From contig NZ_RKLQ01000005.1 in assembly GCF_019599405.1 (NCBI RefSeq), forward strand, positions 1 through 64,000: a DNA stretch of 64,000 nt. Direction: 5' to 3'. The notes under the pieces were generated by a model. It ran no database searches. It was not told the DNA's origin and saw nothing but the letters and a program-made list of their open reading frames with translations. A program made the translations under genes and the position numbers. This document shows positions 8,294 through 16,163 of the stretch, piece after piece. Position 1 is the first letter of the stretch. Every line of letters begins with the position of its first letter. This stretch comes from Haloarcula salinisoli. Lineage in GTDB: Archaea; Halobacteriota; Halobacteria; Halobacteriales; Haloarculaceae.

Positions 8294-8874
8294 GTGTGGG
8301 GGAGCAGCGAGAGATATACACGGCGAATATCGTCGATACCGTCGTTTTTCGGAGCCTCGGGAAACACCCAAACCCACATCTCGACACGCTCAGAGACGCT
8401 GTCGAGACAGCCCAAACAGAGCTCTGGGTACCAGAACTTATCTACGAGGAGCTGGCAGACCAGGGACCGGGCGGTACAGTATCTAACCCATATCTGGATC
8501 ATGGAATCGAAGAAGGTTGGATTCGTCTTGCAACGCCACGTCACCCCGAAGACGACACGGGTGACACCGAGTCTGGGACTACTGTTGCTGCGGAGGCGTG
8601 GCGAGAGGCAAACCATTTTCTCGATCAGCAAAGCAAGTACCCGACAACGAATAATTGGCGAGATGGGTCAGTGGTAGCGTTAGCAGTTCATCTCTTCGAG
8701 ACAAACAAACGGATACGCATCATTACGCATACCGCCGACAAATTGTTGGCGAAAGCCTGTGCGATCATCCCACCGGAATTTGGCTACTACGAGGTTAAAT
8801 CACGATACTATCACCCGCCCCGGACTGCGAAGGAGACGTTCCCTACAGTCGATAGCCTTAGTTGGGATGGATAG
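8290..8874 (+). CDS. PIN-domain-like protein, probable toxin
   Basis: A 194-residue protein. The PIN-like layout is visible: an N-terminal acidic residue in N-I-V-D-T-V-V-F (about 14-21), a central E/D pair in W-V-P-E-L-I-Y-E-E-L, an Asp in W-R-D-G-S-V-V-A-L-A (about 127), and a final Asp in T-H-T-A-D-K-L-L-A-K-A (about 150). PIN proteins are Mg-dependent RNases. It is translationally coupled to the upstream wHTH gene. The assignment rests on acidic-residue spacing and gene pairing, not on overall similarity. Confidence 0.7.
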   Translation: MSVGEQREIYTANIVDTVVFRSLGKHPNPHLDTLRDAVETAQTELWVPELIYEELADQGPGGTVSNPYLDHGIEEGWIRLATPRHPEDDTGDTESGTTVAAEAWREANHFLDQQSKYPTTNNWRDGSVVALAVHLFETNKRIRIITHTADKLLAKACAIIPPEFGYYEVKSRYYHPPRTAKETFPTVDSLSWDG

Positions 8875-9184
8875 TAGGTTGCTAACTCGTCACCGGACGC
8901 AGGCGGATCTCTGGTGTCGATGGTGATTACTGTATTCTGGGAGACATAATTACAGTGGTTATGCTGATAGCCGATTCCATCTCGGGAAATAGTATCGCGG
9001 CATATGGTATATCGATATCGCATAAGCTCGAAAGTGACTTCTGCAGGCCTTGAATAGGCCGAATCCGAGTTATTATCGCTTCGGGGTAAGTGCTTACGTT
9101 TACTCCAATAAGCGTACTTTGTCTGATCAAAATCCCACGGATGAATAGAACTATATCCTGTTCTCGACCGTGACTCCGAGGGGA
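8875..9184. other. intergenic region between two toxin-antitoxin-like modules
   Basis: These 310 bases lie between the convergent PIN gene and the AbiEii-like gene. They are AT-richer than the flanks and hold no convincing ORF. At the right edge, GGGGATTAGCTCAGTTGGTC (about 9180-9199) resembles the 5' end and D-arm of a tRNA but does not continue as one. Confidence 0.4.
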
Positions 9185-9880
9185 TTAGCTCAGTTGGTCA
9201 ACTTGCGATGATAGATACTCTTGTAGTGAACTGACCGTCTCTGCTGAGACAGCTGATGCCCCAAAGTCACTGCGATAACCATGTTTGAGTTCTTCACTCC
9301 CAAGAATCTCTAATCCACGCTCCAATTGCTCCCGTAGAGCATCTTCGTCCCCTCGCCGGAGGTGAGCTGTCACCGAATCGAGTGCAATTTCTTCAGCGAC
9401 CGCCAAGACATCCCGAAGATCTGTTTCACGACCGCTGTGGAGCTTTGCTGCCACGAGAACCGCCCCATCGATAACTCTGGCCGTCGTTGTTACCGTTCCG
9501 CCGCTAACTTCCTGTTGTTGGCTATGGTCGTACAGGTAGTCGAACGACCATTGTGCCTCAGTCTGGCGACAGCCCAGTCCATTTACCAGTAAATCAAAGC
9601 CAATTGGCTGCTGGGGTGTCAGCCGTTTTTCGTACTCGATTACCTCGGTGTCGTAGAACCATTCCTTTGCATGGCTGTCCGTTTTCTCGAAGTCTCGCTG
9701 TTCGAGGAACTCGACGAATTTCGACTTGGAGTCGGGTGCAACGACGATATCGAGATCTGTTGAGAAGCGCGCATTGAACGCTGACACAGCGTAGCCGCCG
9801 ACAAGGACGTATTCAAGGCCTTCTTTGGAGAGTTCATCGAGTAGTTCGATGAGGGCATCACTCCGGTTGTGAAAACTCAT
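9185..9880 (-). CDS. nucleotidyltransferase, AbiEii-like toxin candidate
   Basis: A 231-residue protein with the minimal nucleotidyltransferase signature: Y-V-L-V-G-G-Y-A-V at about 24-32, then T-D-L-D-I-V-V at about 41-47 (the catalytic DxD pair), followed by an Asp in G-F-D-L-L (about 95). AbiEii-type enzymes transfer nucleotides to RNA and inhibit growth or block phage. The upstream partner is an HTH protein whose stop overlaps this start by four bases (9877-9880), as in AbiE type IV toxin-antitoxin operons. An alternative is a non-toxic MNT-type enzyme. The 3' end overlaps the tRNA-like fragment at 9180. Confidence 0.75.
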   Translation of the reverse strand: MSFHNRSDALIELLDELSKEGLEYVLVGGYAVSAFNARFSTDLDIVVAPDSKSKFVEFLEQRDFEKTDSHAKEWFYDTEVIEYEKRLTPQQPIGFDLLVNGLGCRQTEAQWSFDYLYDHSQQQEVSGGTVTTTARVIDGAVLVAAKLHSGRETDLRDVLAVAEEIALDSVTAHLRRGDEDALREQLERGLEILGSEELKHGYRSDFGASAVSAETVSSLQEYLSSQVDQLS

Positions 9881-10551
9881 GGCTGCACCCGCTCCGTCTC
9901 CCGGTAAGTGACACCGAGGTCAAGATCATCATACATCCGGTCGAGCATCGCGAGCGCCGACTGGAACTGGGTATAGTTCTCGTTCATGTATTTGATTGTC
10001 TCTGCCCTCGGAATCACCGGATAGCCTTCGACGTAGTCCATTTCGAGTGACGGTTGTGGGTCGAGGACGATCTGGAGCGGTCCTGTGAGCTCGTCTCGGG
10101 GCCTGCGGTCGAATGTGGTAGGAAGGTCGAACGACTCGAAGAAGGACTCCCAGGCGCCGACGTCTTGCTCACGAACGGCGATGAACAGTGGATAGTCGTC
10201 GGGGTTGCGACCGACTTGATAGCCCCCCTGTGTCCAAACATAGACGGCGTCGATTCGAGCGAATGCGAATGGCCAGTCGCTGAACTGTGGAATTACGTAT
10301 GCCTCCTCGATAGAGGGGGGACTGACGCTCGCGCTGGCTGCAATGAGCTCCCGTGCGGCGCTTCTCACGCGGTCGTCAACGACAGAGAGACCAGCGTCAT
10401 ATCGGACGTACCCTGCGTCTTCGAGACGGTTGACGGCCTGTCTCACCGTCTCGTATGGCGTGTGGAGGGCTTGCGAAACCCGTCGGATAGAGTCACCACT
10501 CTCTATCGCGAGGATGATTTGTGCCGCTGTCTCGTCGAGAGTCTCGTACAT
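9877..10551 (-). CDS. HTH protein, AbiEi-like antitoxin candidate
   Basis: A 224-residue protein. Residues 1-60 are a winged helix (D-S-I-R-R-V-S-Q-A-L, then P-Y-E-T-V-R-Q-A-V-N-R-L-E-D-A-G-Y-V). The C-terminal part is a mixed alpha/beta domain with W-P-F-A-F-A-R-I-D and Y-P-L-F-I-A-V-R-E, suggestive of the AbiEi C-terminal domain. It is coupled by ATGA overlap to the nucleotidyltransferase. The expected role is autorepression of the pair and neutralisation of the enzyme. The start is the ATG at 10551; an AT-rich promoter lies just upstream (around 10570-10600). Confidence 0.7.
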   Translation of the reverse strand: MYETLDETAAQIILAIESGDSIRRVSQALHTPYETVRQAVNRLEDAGYVRYDAGLSVVDDRVRSAARELIAASASVSPPSIEEAYVIPQFSDWPFAFARIDAVYVWTQGGYQVGRNPDDYPLFIAVREQDVGAWESFFESFDLPTTFDRRPRDELTGPLQIVLDPQPSLEMDYVEGYPVIPRAETIKYMNENYTQFQSALAMLDRMYDDLDLGVTYRETERVQP

Positions 10552-10652
10552 CTGGTAGTTACCAATAATTTGGGAACAGTAAAAAGAATTACTATAGTAC
10601 CGATCTACACTCTGACCCTCCTATCTCATTATCCACTTGTCACAGACCTCTA

Positions 10653-10727
10653 TCTGAGAAACTTAGACGGGCATCTTAGGAAGTTATCTAAGAATCTTAG
10701 ACAACTTTCTTAGATACGTTTCTTAGA
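10653..10727. repeat. iteron/dyad array upstream of the ParA gene (candidate centromere or operator)
   Basis: Copies of the heptamer TCTTAGA lie just before the ParA-like gene. Exact copies start at 10695, 10708 and 10721 (13-bp period). A perfect inverted copy (TCTAAGA, 10687) forms with 10695 a 7-1-7 dyad at 10687-10701. A 6/7 copy lies at 10674 (TCTTAGG), and a degenerate dyad with the same geometry lies at 10653-10667 (TCTGAGA/ACTTAGA). The 13-bp spacing, somewhat more than one helical turn, suits cooperative binding by the small partner protein. The site could be a parS-like centromere, an autoregulatory operator, or both. Confidence 0.75.
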
Positions 10728-10788
10728 TGTCAAAGATAGATATGTTGTCTGACGAAGATTCTTATCCAAGAAAGTTGCATACGTGTCT

Positions 10789-11658
10789 ATGCTGAGTTAT
10801 ACCGTGTACTCGGAGGCCGGGGGTGTCGGGAAGACGTCGCTGACTGCAAATCTGGCCGTCGCCCACGCTCGTGCGGGGCTGAAGCCGCTCGTGGTCCCAC
10901 TGGATCCACAAGATGGCGACCTCTCACGACTGCTAGGCGTCGATACGAACCGTGCCGACAGCAGCGCCGACAACCTCGTTCGACACATGGTCAACAGCCC
11001 ACGAGGGCCGTTCGAGGAACTCATTCGAACCGCAGAGGGTGTCGATATCGTCCCGGAACACAACATGCTCTCGGACCTCTCCGACCATCTAGCACGCGAG
11101 CAGTCCAAGGCTGAAGACCTCGGTGATGCGTACAATATCTACGCACAACTCCAGCGGGTTCTTCGAGAAGGCGATGTCGGTGACCACTACGATGTCCTCC
11201 TCTGTGACCCACCGGCCACTGAATCGGATCACCTCTACAACGCTATTTACGCTACGCGGAATCTCGTTATCCCAGTGGAACCATCGTGGAAAGGGCAGGC
11301 CTCCGTTGAGGGGCTGGCAGACCTCGCCACCAACTTCGCTGACCAGCTGAACATCGACGTTGGGGTGCTCGGTGCCATCCCAAATGGCGTCAAGAACACA
11401 TCTGACCAACGAGAGATGCTGGAGGACATCGAGTTCCCAACCCCAGAGATAATCGGTGATCGGACCTCGCTCATGGAGGGGTGCTGGAAACAGCAGTGTT
11501 CAGCGTTCAGGTACGTTCGAGAACATCGGAGTCGGCGGCGAGACTACGAGATCGAGACGCTGGCGCAACTTGATCGTATCGCTCGGTTCCTCGAGGCCGA
11601 GGTCGGTCTCGAAGCACCGAACGCGCCCGAACCAGGGGCACTGGAGGAGCCAGCATGA
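10789..11658 (+). CDS. ParA/MinD-family partition ATPase
   Basis: A 289-residue protein. The deviant Walker A motif is at the N-terminus (S-E-A-G-G-V-G-K-T-S, about 7-16), Walker A' lies near L-D-P-Q-D-G-D, and Walker B lies near V-L-L-C-D-P-P-A. ParA ATPases bind DNA with ATP and position plasmids through a small centromere-binding partner. The ATG at 10789 is preferred because M-L-S-Y-T-V-Y-S is the usual start; a GTG two codons upstream (10783) is possible. The stop overlaps the partner gene (ATGA). The upstream heptamer array is the probable binding site of the complex. Confidence 0.9.
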   Translation: MLSYTVYSEAGGVGKTSLTANLAVAHARAGLKPLVVPLDPQDGDLSRLLGVDTNRADSSADNLVRHMVNSPRGPFEELIRTAEGVDIVPEHNMLSDLSDHLAREQSKAEDLGDAYNIYAQLQRVLREGDVGDHYDVLLCDPPATESDHLYNAIYATRNLVIPVEPSWKGQASVEGLADLATNFADQLNIDVGVLGAIPNGVKNTSDQREMLEDIEFPTPEIIGDRTSLMEGCWKQQCSAFRYVREHRSRRRDYEIETLAQLDRIARFLEAEVGLEAPNAPEPGALEEPA

Positions 11659-12062
11659 CGGGATTCAAGAGCGGAGCAAGTGACGATGATCCGCTCGGTA
11701 GCGGCGACAGCGATACTGAGGCGGATACAACTGGCTCTTCCGACATTACGGAGGCCCAGTCGTCGACTCTTTCATCTGGCAGGTCAGAGCTAGACCGCTC
11801 TCAAGACAAGAGCAGCAGCTCAAGCCCGGAACTGCCGTGGATTTTCGATCGTTCGAGTATTACTGATGGCCGGGAGAAGACTGTCCAGCTCCATCTCCAG
11901 CAATCGACACTCGATACACAGCGTCAGGCGAAATCTGACGTTGAGTCAGCACTCGGAGAGACAGTCAAGAAGGCTGACCTTCGGGAAGCAGCCATCATCG
12001 TTGGACTGCAGCAAGTCGACGACGTCACCGATATCCTCGAAGAGTGGGGCTACGGTCGCTGA
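11655..12062 (+). CDS. small partner of ParA, probable centromere-binding protein
   Basis: A 135-residue protein. Residues 1-60 are a low-complexity Ser/Asp/Glu-rich tail. Residues about 60-130 are more ordered (D-G-R-E-K-T-V-Q-L-H-L, then E-A-A-I-I-V-G-L-Q-Q-V-D-D-V), consistent with a strand plus helices as in RHH-like ParB adaptors. ATGA overlap with the ParA gene gives translational coupling. The DNA-binding role is inferred from position and size; no ParB HTH or CTPase motif is present. Confidence 0.75.
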   Translation: MTGFKSGASDDDPLGSGDSDTEADTTGSSDITEAQSSTLSSGRSELDRSQDKSSSSSPELPWIFDRSSITDGREKTVQLHLQQSTLDTQRQAKSDVESALGETVKKADLREAAIIVGLQQVDDVTDILEEWGYGR

Positions 12063-12586
12063 GTTCTGCGGAGCGATTGTTTTGTACCCTTGTTTCGATG
12101 TAATAACTCTCGGTTCACAACCTCGGAGGATAGATTTGATGCGTGCCTTCGAATCAGTTCGAAATGAACTGGAAATAAATCATAGTTGACCTCTTGTACC
12201 CCGTCAATATCGACGGCACCGACAGGGCGCTCCGACGACTCATACAACGGCATAGATGTGTCCGTAGACGTTGCCGCAGATTATGACTGATGGGTCACGG
12301 TCGGTTCTCCAACGACTTCAGAGGCTGTGGAGATCGATATCGACCATTGGAAACACGATTACCTTGCTCCATATGGCAGTTGACGCGGGATGGGCGAGAT
12401 TCTTGTTTGAGTATTTGGGTTGGCGGTTGTAGCTCGATACTTGGACAACTCTGAGGGGATGGTTTGCGTGGGGTACTCTCATATCGATGTCGGCGAGTTA
12501 GGTGATGGCGCTACCAAGGTACCCAAGGAGCCCAACAGTATATCGCGGTAACTCTCATTACGAGTGTGAGGGGTACACCGCCGCGT
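12063..12586. other. gene-free stretch between convergent genes
   Basis: These 524 bases lie between the ParA partner and the FmdE-like gene. No ORF has haloarchaeal coding character. A short inverted repeat (TTCGAATCAGTTCGAA-like, near 12147-12163) is visible. I found no iteron array or Orc box that would make it an origin. Confidence 0.4.
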
Positions 12587-13240
12587 TCATACCCCTTCGA
12601 CGGAGAATAGGGTGGCGTCTCTGAGAACAGCCTGCACGCGGCGGTGCCAAGCGTCAGCGAAGGCCTCCCGTTGCTGGTCGCTTGCCGATCCGTCGAGAAT
12701 CCTCTGGAGGTTCCCGATTGCGGGTCCACCGCTAGGAACGTCGCTGACGTGGTAGGCCACTTCGACGGTCTCGTCCGTGTCGGTTCGCCGGAACCGGAAC
12801 GTCGGGTCCGCCGTGTCCGGGTCGAACCCGTCGAAGCACAGGAGGTCGCGGCGGCCGCCATAGCCGCCGGCGAGCCCGCTGAATCCGTCATCGCCGGTCG
12901 CGCCAGTCACGTACGAGATGATACGGCTCATCACGCCGTACGCAGCATCCTCCTGCGGGCCGGCCGTCTGGACCTCGATTTCGCTCCGGACTGGATAGTC
13001 GTCGGGATACAGGGCGTCGAGCCCGAGCTGGACGATCCGGTAGGCGCCCGAGGCAGTCGGACAGGAGTGTCCTGCCTCTTTCACCGCGTCTCTATAAGCG
13101 ATGACGAACGGCTCGCCCGGTTCGAGGACGTCGAGGGCCTCCGCGACGGGGTCGCGGATTTCGATCGGCTCGACGTCGTAGTCGACCTGCCAATTGGTTC
13201 TCGTCTGGGTCGTGTCAGTCGCAGTCGAATTCGATGTCAT
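12587..13240 (-). CDS. FmdE-like protein downstream of a heavy-metal P-type ATPase
   Basis: A 217-residue acidic protein. The core motif G-H-S-C-P-T-A-S-G-A-Y-R (about 57-68) followed by a hydrophobic helix resembles the G-H-x-C-P motif of the FmdE family, whose Cys/His residues bind Zn or other metals. A Gly-rich stretch (G-L-A-G-G-Y-G-G) lies near 123. It follows the P-type ATPase by 28 bases on the same strand and is probably co-transcribed with it. It could serve as a metal donor or sensor for the pump; this is inference. The enzymatic formylmethanofuran role is unlikely in a haloarchaeon. Confidence 0.7.
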   Translation of the reverse strand: MTSNSTATDTTQTRTNWQVDYDVEPIEIRDPVAEALDVLEPGEPFVIAYRDAVKEAGHSCPTASGAYRIVQLGLDALYPDDYPVRSEIEVQTAGPQEDAAYGVMSRIISYVTGATGDDGFSGLAGGYGGRRDLLCFDGFDPDTADPTFRFRRTDTDETVEVAYHVSDVPSGGPAIGNLQRILDGSASDQQREAFADAWHRRVQAVLRDATLFSVEGV

Positions 13241-13268
13241 GAGTTGTGGTTGTGATCGTGTCTCGTGG

Positions 13269-15188
13269 TCAGTAGCGGAGCAGTCGCATCCCGTTGAGGA
13301 TGACGAGGAGGACGCTGGCCTCGTGGACCAGCATTCCCGACGCGAGGGTGACGTAGCTGGTGAGCACGCCCGCGAGGAGGACGGTCACGGTCAGCACCGC
13401 GATCCCGACGTTCTCGAGGACGTTCCAGCGCGTCGCCTTGCTGAGTTTGACCGCGTACGGGATGCGTTCGAGGTCGTCGGCCATCAACGCCATGTCAGCC
13501 GTTTCGATAGCGGTGTCCGTTCCCGCAGCACCCATCGCGATGCCGACATCGGCAGTGGCCAGCGATGGCGCGTCGTTGATGCCGTCGCCGACCATCGCGA
13601 CGACGTGGCCGTCGGCCTGGTAGCCCTCGATGACGGACTGCTTGTCCTCGGGGAGGAGTTCGGCACGGTACTCGTCGATACCGACCTCCTCGGCAACGGC
13701 AGCGGCCGTCCGATCGTTGTCGCCGGTGAGCATCACCGTCTCGATGCCAGCGTCTTGGAGCGCCGCGACGACCCCAGGAGCGGCCTCCCGGAGCTCGTCC
13801 CGCATCGCAATCGCGCCGATGATGTCCCCGTCCCGAACGACGTGGACGACTGTCTCGCCGCGCCCCTCACGCTCGCGGACGTAGTCGGCGACCCGATCGG
13901 GGACATCGACGTCGCGGTCGTCCAGCAGCGCGCGGTTGCCGACGACGACTTCCTGGCCATCGGCATGGGCGATGACGCCCTTGCCGGCGACCACGTCGAA
14001 GTCGTCGGGATCGGGGACCGACCTGCGCCCCACGTCCGTATCGTCCGCTTGGGCGACCGTCGCTCCACCGTCCGTCGCAGCCGTCTGGCGTTCGCGGGCC
14101 ATGTCGACGATGGCGTCCGCGAGGTGGTGTTCGCTCTTCTTCTCGGCGGTCGCTGCGAGCGAGAGGACGTCGGCGGCGGCGACGCCGAACCCCTCGATGT
14201 CGGAGACGGTGGTCTCGCCCTTCGTGAGCGTCCCCGTCTTGTCGAAGGCGACGAGATCGATCTTGCCGGCGCGTTCGAGGTGTTCGCCGCCCTTCATCAG
14301 CACGCCCGACCGGGCGGCGTTACCGATGGCCGAGACGATGCTGACCGGTGGCCCGATGACCAGCGCGCCCGGACAGCCGATGACCAGCAGCGTCAGCGAC
14401 AGGATCGCGTTCTGCGTGACCGCGTACGCGCCGATAGCCAGGGCAATGACGGCCGGCGTGTAGTACTTCGCGAACCGGTCGATGAGACTCTCCGTGGGCG
14501 ACTGAGCCTCCTGGGCCTCCTCGACGCGACGGATGATCCGTTCGAGAGTCGTATCCGATCCCGCTCCCGTCGTCCGGATTTCTAGCGCGCCCTCCTGGTT
14601 GACCGTCCCGGCGTACACCTCGTCGCTGTCGGCCTTGTGGACGGGCGCGCTCTCGCCGGTGACCGGCGCCTGGTTGACTGCGCTCTCGCCGTCGACGACG
14701 GTTCCGTCGACCGGGATCTTCCCGCCCGGCTTTACGACGACGACTTCGCCCTCTTCGACATCGCGGGCGGAGACCTCTTGGAGTGTCCCGTCGCGACGGA
14801 CGGTCGCCGTGTCGGGCGTCATCTCCAGTAGCTCCTGAAGTGCCGTCCGGGTCTTCCGCATCGTCCGGCCTTCGAGGTAGCTGCCAAGGCTGAACAGGAA
14901 GACGACGGCGGCGGCTTCCCAGTACTCCCCGATGACGATAGCACCGATGGCGGCCAGCGTCACCAGCGTCTTGATGCCGAGCGTCCGGTTGGTGACCTCG
15001 TGGTAAGCGGTCTTGGCGATGTCGTAGCCACCCACGACCGTCGCGAGGACGAGGATGGCGGCGCTTGCCATCTCGAAACTCGTGAGGTAGCCGAGACTCC
15101 AGCCACCGCCGTACAGCAGGCCGCTCGTCGCCGTGACGATGGCCTTCCGGTGGTTCCGGTAGTACTGCGTGATCGATTGTTTGTTCAT
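13269..15188 (-). CDS. heavy-metal translocating P1B-type ATPase with a CPG metal-site motif
   Basis: A 639-residue pump lacking its own HMA domain. Visible motifs are T-G-E-S (177-180, actuator), C-P-G (272-274) in the metal-binding membrane helix, D-K-T-G-T (316-320, phosphorylated Asp), S-E-H-H (nucleotide domain, normally S-E-H-P) and G-D-G-I-N-D near the C-terminus. The usual CPC is replaced by CPG followed by A-L-V-I-G-P-P-V-S, which is closer to Zn/Cd/Co pumps (A-L-V-I-S-T-P-V-S) than to Cu pumps. A free HMA protein is encoded four bases upstream and probably delivers the ion. Substrate is uncertain: Zn, Cd, Co or Cu. Confidence 0.9.
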   Translation of the reverse strand: MNKQSITQYYRNHRKAIVTATSGLLYGGGWSLGYLTSFEMASAAILVLATVVGGYDIAKTAYHEVTNRTLGIKTLVTLAAIGAIVIGEYWEAAAVVFLFSLGSYLEGRTMRKTRTALQELLEMTPDTATVRRDGTLQEVSARDVEEGEVVVVKPGGKIPVDGTVVDGESAVNQAPVTGESAPVHKADSDEVYAGTVNQEGALEIRTTGAGSDTTLERIIRRVEEAQEAQSPTESLIDRFAKYYTPAVIALAIGAYAVTQNAILSLTLLVIGCPGALVIGPPVSIVSAIGNAARSGVLMKGGEHLERAGKIDLVAFDKTGTLTKGETTVSDIEGFGVAAADVLSLAATAEKKSEHHLADAIVDMARERQTAATDGGATVAQADDTDVGRRSVPDPDDFDVVAGKGVIAHADGQEVVVGNRALLDDRDVDVPDRVADYVREREGRGETVVHVVRDGDIIGAIAMRDELREAAPGVVAALQDAGIETVMLTGDNDRTAAAVAEEVGIDEYRAELLPEDKQSVIEGYQADGHVVAMVGDGINDAPSLATADVGIAMGAAGTDTAIETADMALMADDLERIPYAVKLSKATRWNVLENVGIAVLTVTVLLAGVLTSYVTLASGMLVHEASVLLVILNGMRLLRY

Positions 15189-15192
15189 AGTG

Positions 15193-15408
15193 TTAGGCGG
15201 GCTGGGGAGTGTACCCCTGGTTTTCGATGGTCTCTGCGAAGGCGTCGGGGTCAGTGACGCTGTCGTCGTACTCGATCTCGACGCGGCCGGTCGCGTAGTG
15301 GACTTCGACGTGCTGGACGCCGTCGACGTTCGACAGGGCGCGTTCGACGGTACTCGCGCAGGTCGGGCAGTCGAAGTCGAGGACGCGGAATTGGGTTGTG
15401 TCGCTCAT
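15193..15408 (-). CDS. free heavy-metal-associated (HMA) domain protein
   Basis: A 71-residue ferredoxin-like metallochaperone with C-P-T-C at 14-17 (D-F-D-C-P-T-C-A-S-T-V-E) and a typical E-V-H-Y-A-T-G-R-V-E strand. HMA proteins carry Cu(I), Zn or related ions through the two Cys. It is the first gene of the operon with the CPG-type ATPase (four-base gap), so it appears to be a detached N-terminal metal-binding domain of that pump. The Asp two residues before the first Cys is common in Zn/Cd-type HMA domains. Confidence 0.88.
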   Translation of the reverse strand: MSDTTQFRVLDFDCPTCASTVERALSNVDGVQHVEVHYATGRVEIEYDDSVTDPDAFAETIENQGYTPQPA

Positions 15409-15414
15409 TACAGT

Positions 15415-15450
15415 TTGAGATAGTGCCCGTACCTCAATAAGTATTTTTTA
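15415..15450. promoter_or_regulatory. divergent promoter/operator between the HMA-ATPase operon and its regulator
   Basis: A spaced inverted repeat, TTGAG (15415-15419) and CTCAA (15433-15437), is followed by a TATA-like run (AAAAATACTTA read on the minus strand, about 15439-15449). The TATA lies about 30-40 bases upstream of the HMA start at 15408. The repeat sits between TATA and start, where repressor binding would block transcription. The divergent ArsR-like gene at 15610 is the likely repressor. Confidence 0.5.
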
Positions 15451-15609
15451 GATGATATGTTTGAATTCGGATACGGGTCGTTGGAACAGTCAAACGGGTC
15501 GTCTAGGGCTTTCGCTATCGCGGGTCCATCCTGTACTGGATACCTCGACAGACACCTACCCGACTCCTGCCCCGCTACCTTTTCCCGCGTGCTCGCGCTC
15601 AGTTCTCGT

Positions 15610-16134
15610 ATGAGTGATTCCGATACCGACCACCGTCTCGACGACATCGCGGTGCGAGACACTCGGATTTCGGACGCCATCGACGAGCCGATGCGGGCGA
15701 TGGTCCTCGACATTCTGTCCGAGGAAGCCCTAACTGCGACCGAGGTCCACGAACGCCTCGACGATCGCGGCATCGACCGGACGGAGAACACGGTCCGCCA
15801 TCACATCAACGAGCTCCGGGATGCGGGCCTCGTCGACGTCGTTCGCTTCGAGGAGGGGCGTGGTGGGACGACGAAGTACTACCACGCGAACACGATCGTC
15901 CTCTCGTACTCACTACCAGATTCGGCCGACGCCGCCGTCGAGGAGATGATCGACGCTGCCCAGCCCCAGATCACGGACGCGCTCACTACGCTCACCGACG
16001 AGTACGACGACGCTATTGAGGAGATCGTCGAGGATATGCAGCCCTGCGAGCACTGCCAGACCCAGAAGTACGAGACGTACGTTCTTCTGACCGTCCTGCG
16101 ACGTGCGTTCGTTCGCGCCCACAGAAATTCCTGA
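15610..16134 (+). CDS. ArsR-type winged-helix regulator with C-terminal CxxC metal site
   Basis: A 174-residue regulator. Residues about 20-80 are a winged helix (D-E-P-M-R-A-M-V-L-D-I-L, then N-T-V-R-H-H-I-N-E-L-R-D-A-G-L-V). A helical linker and P-C-E-H-C-Q near residue 148 follow, suggesting metal sensing. The ATG at 15610 is preferred to in-frame codons upstream because it directly precedes conserved acidic sequence. It is divergent from the HMA/CPG-ATPase operon, which it probably represses until the metal binds. The stop is 29 bases from the convergent amidohydrolase gene. Confidence 0.83.
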   Translation: MSDSDTDHRLDDIAVRDTRISDAIDEPMRAMVLDILSEEALTATEVHERLDDRGIDRTENTVRHHINELRDAGLVDVVRFEEGRGGTTKYYHANTIVLSYSLPDSADAAVEEMIDAAQPQITDALTTLTDEYDDAIEEIVEDMQPCEHCQTQKYETYVLLTVLRRAFVRAHRNS

Positions 16135-16163
16135 GGGGGAACCACCCCTACGCTGGCAGGGTC

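Noticed and set aside
9180-9260. A complete tRNA gene
   Set aside because: Only the first 20 bases resemble a tRNA; the following sequence is the coding end of the AbiEii-like gene and forms no anticodon or T arm.
12063-12586. Replication origin near the ParA locus
   Set aside because: No Orc/Cdc6 gene, ORB-like repeat or replication initiator gene was seen here.
13194-14585. 463-codon plus-strand frame over the CPG-type ATPase
   Set aside because: It is antisense to an ATPase with all catalytic motifs; the product is a low-complexity Asp/Arg/Val chain.
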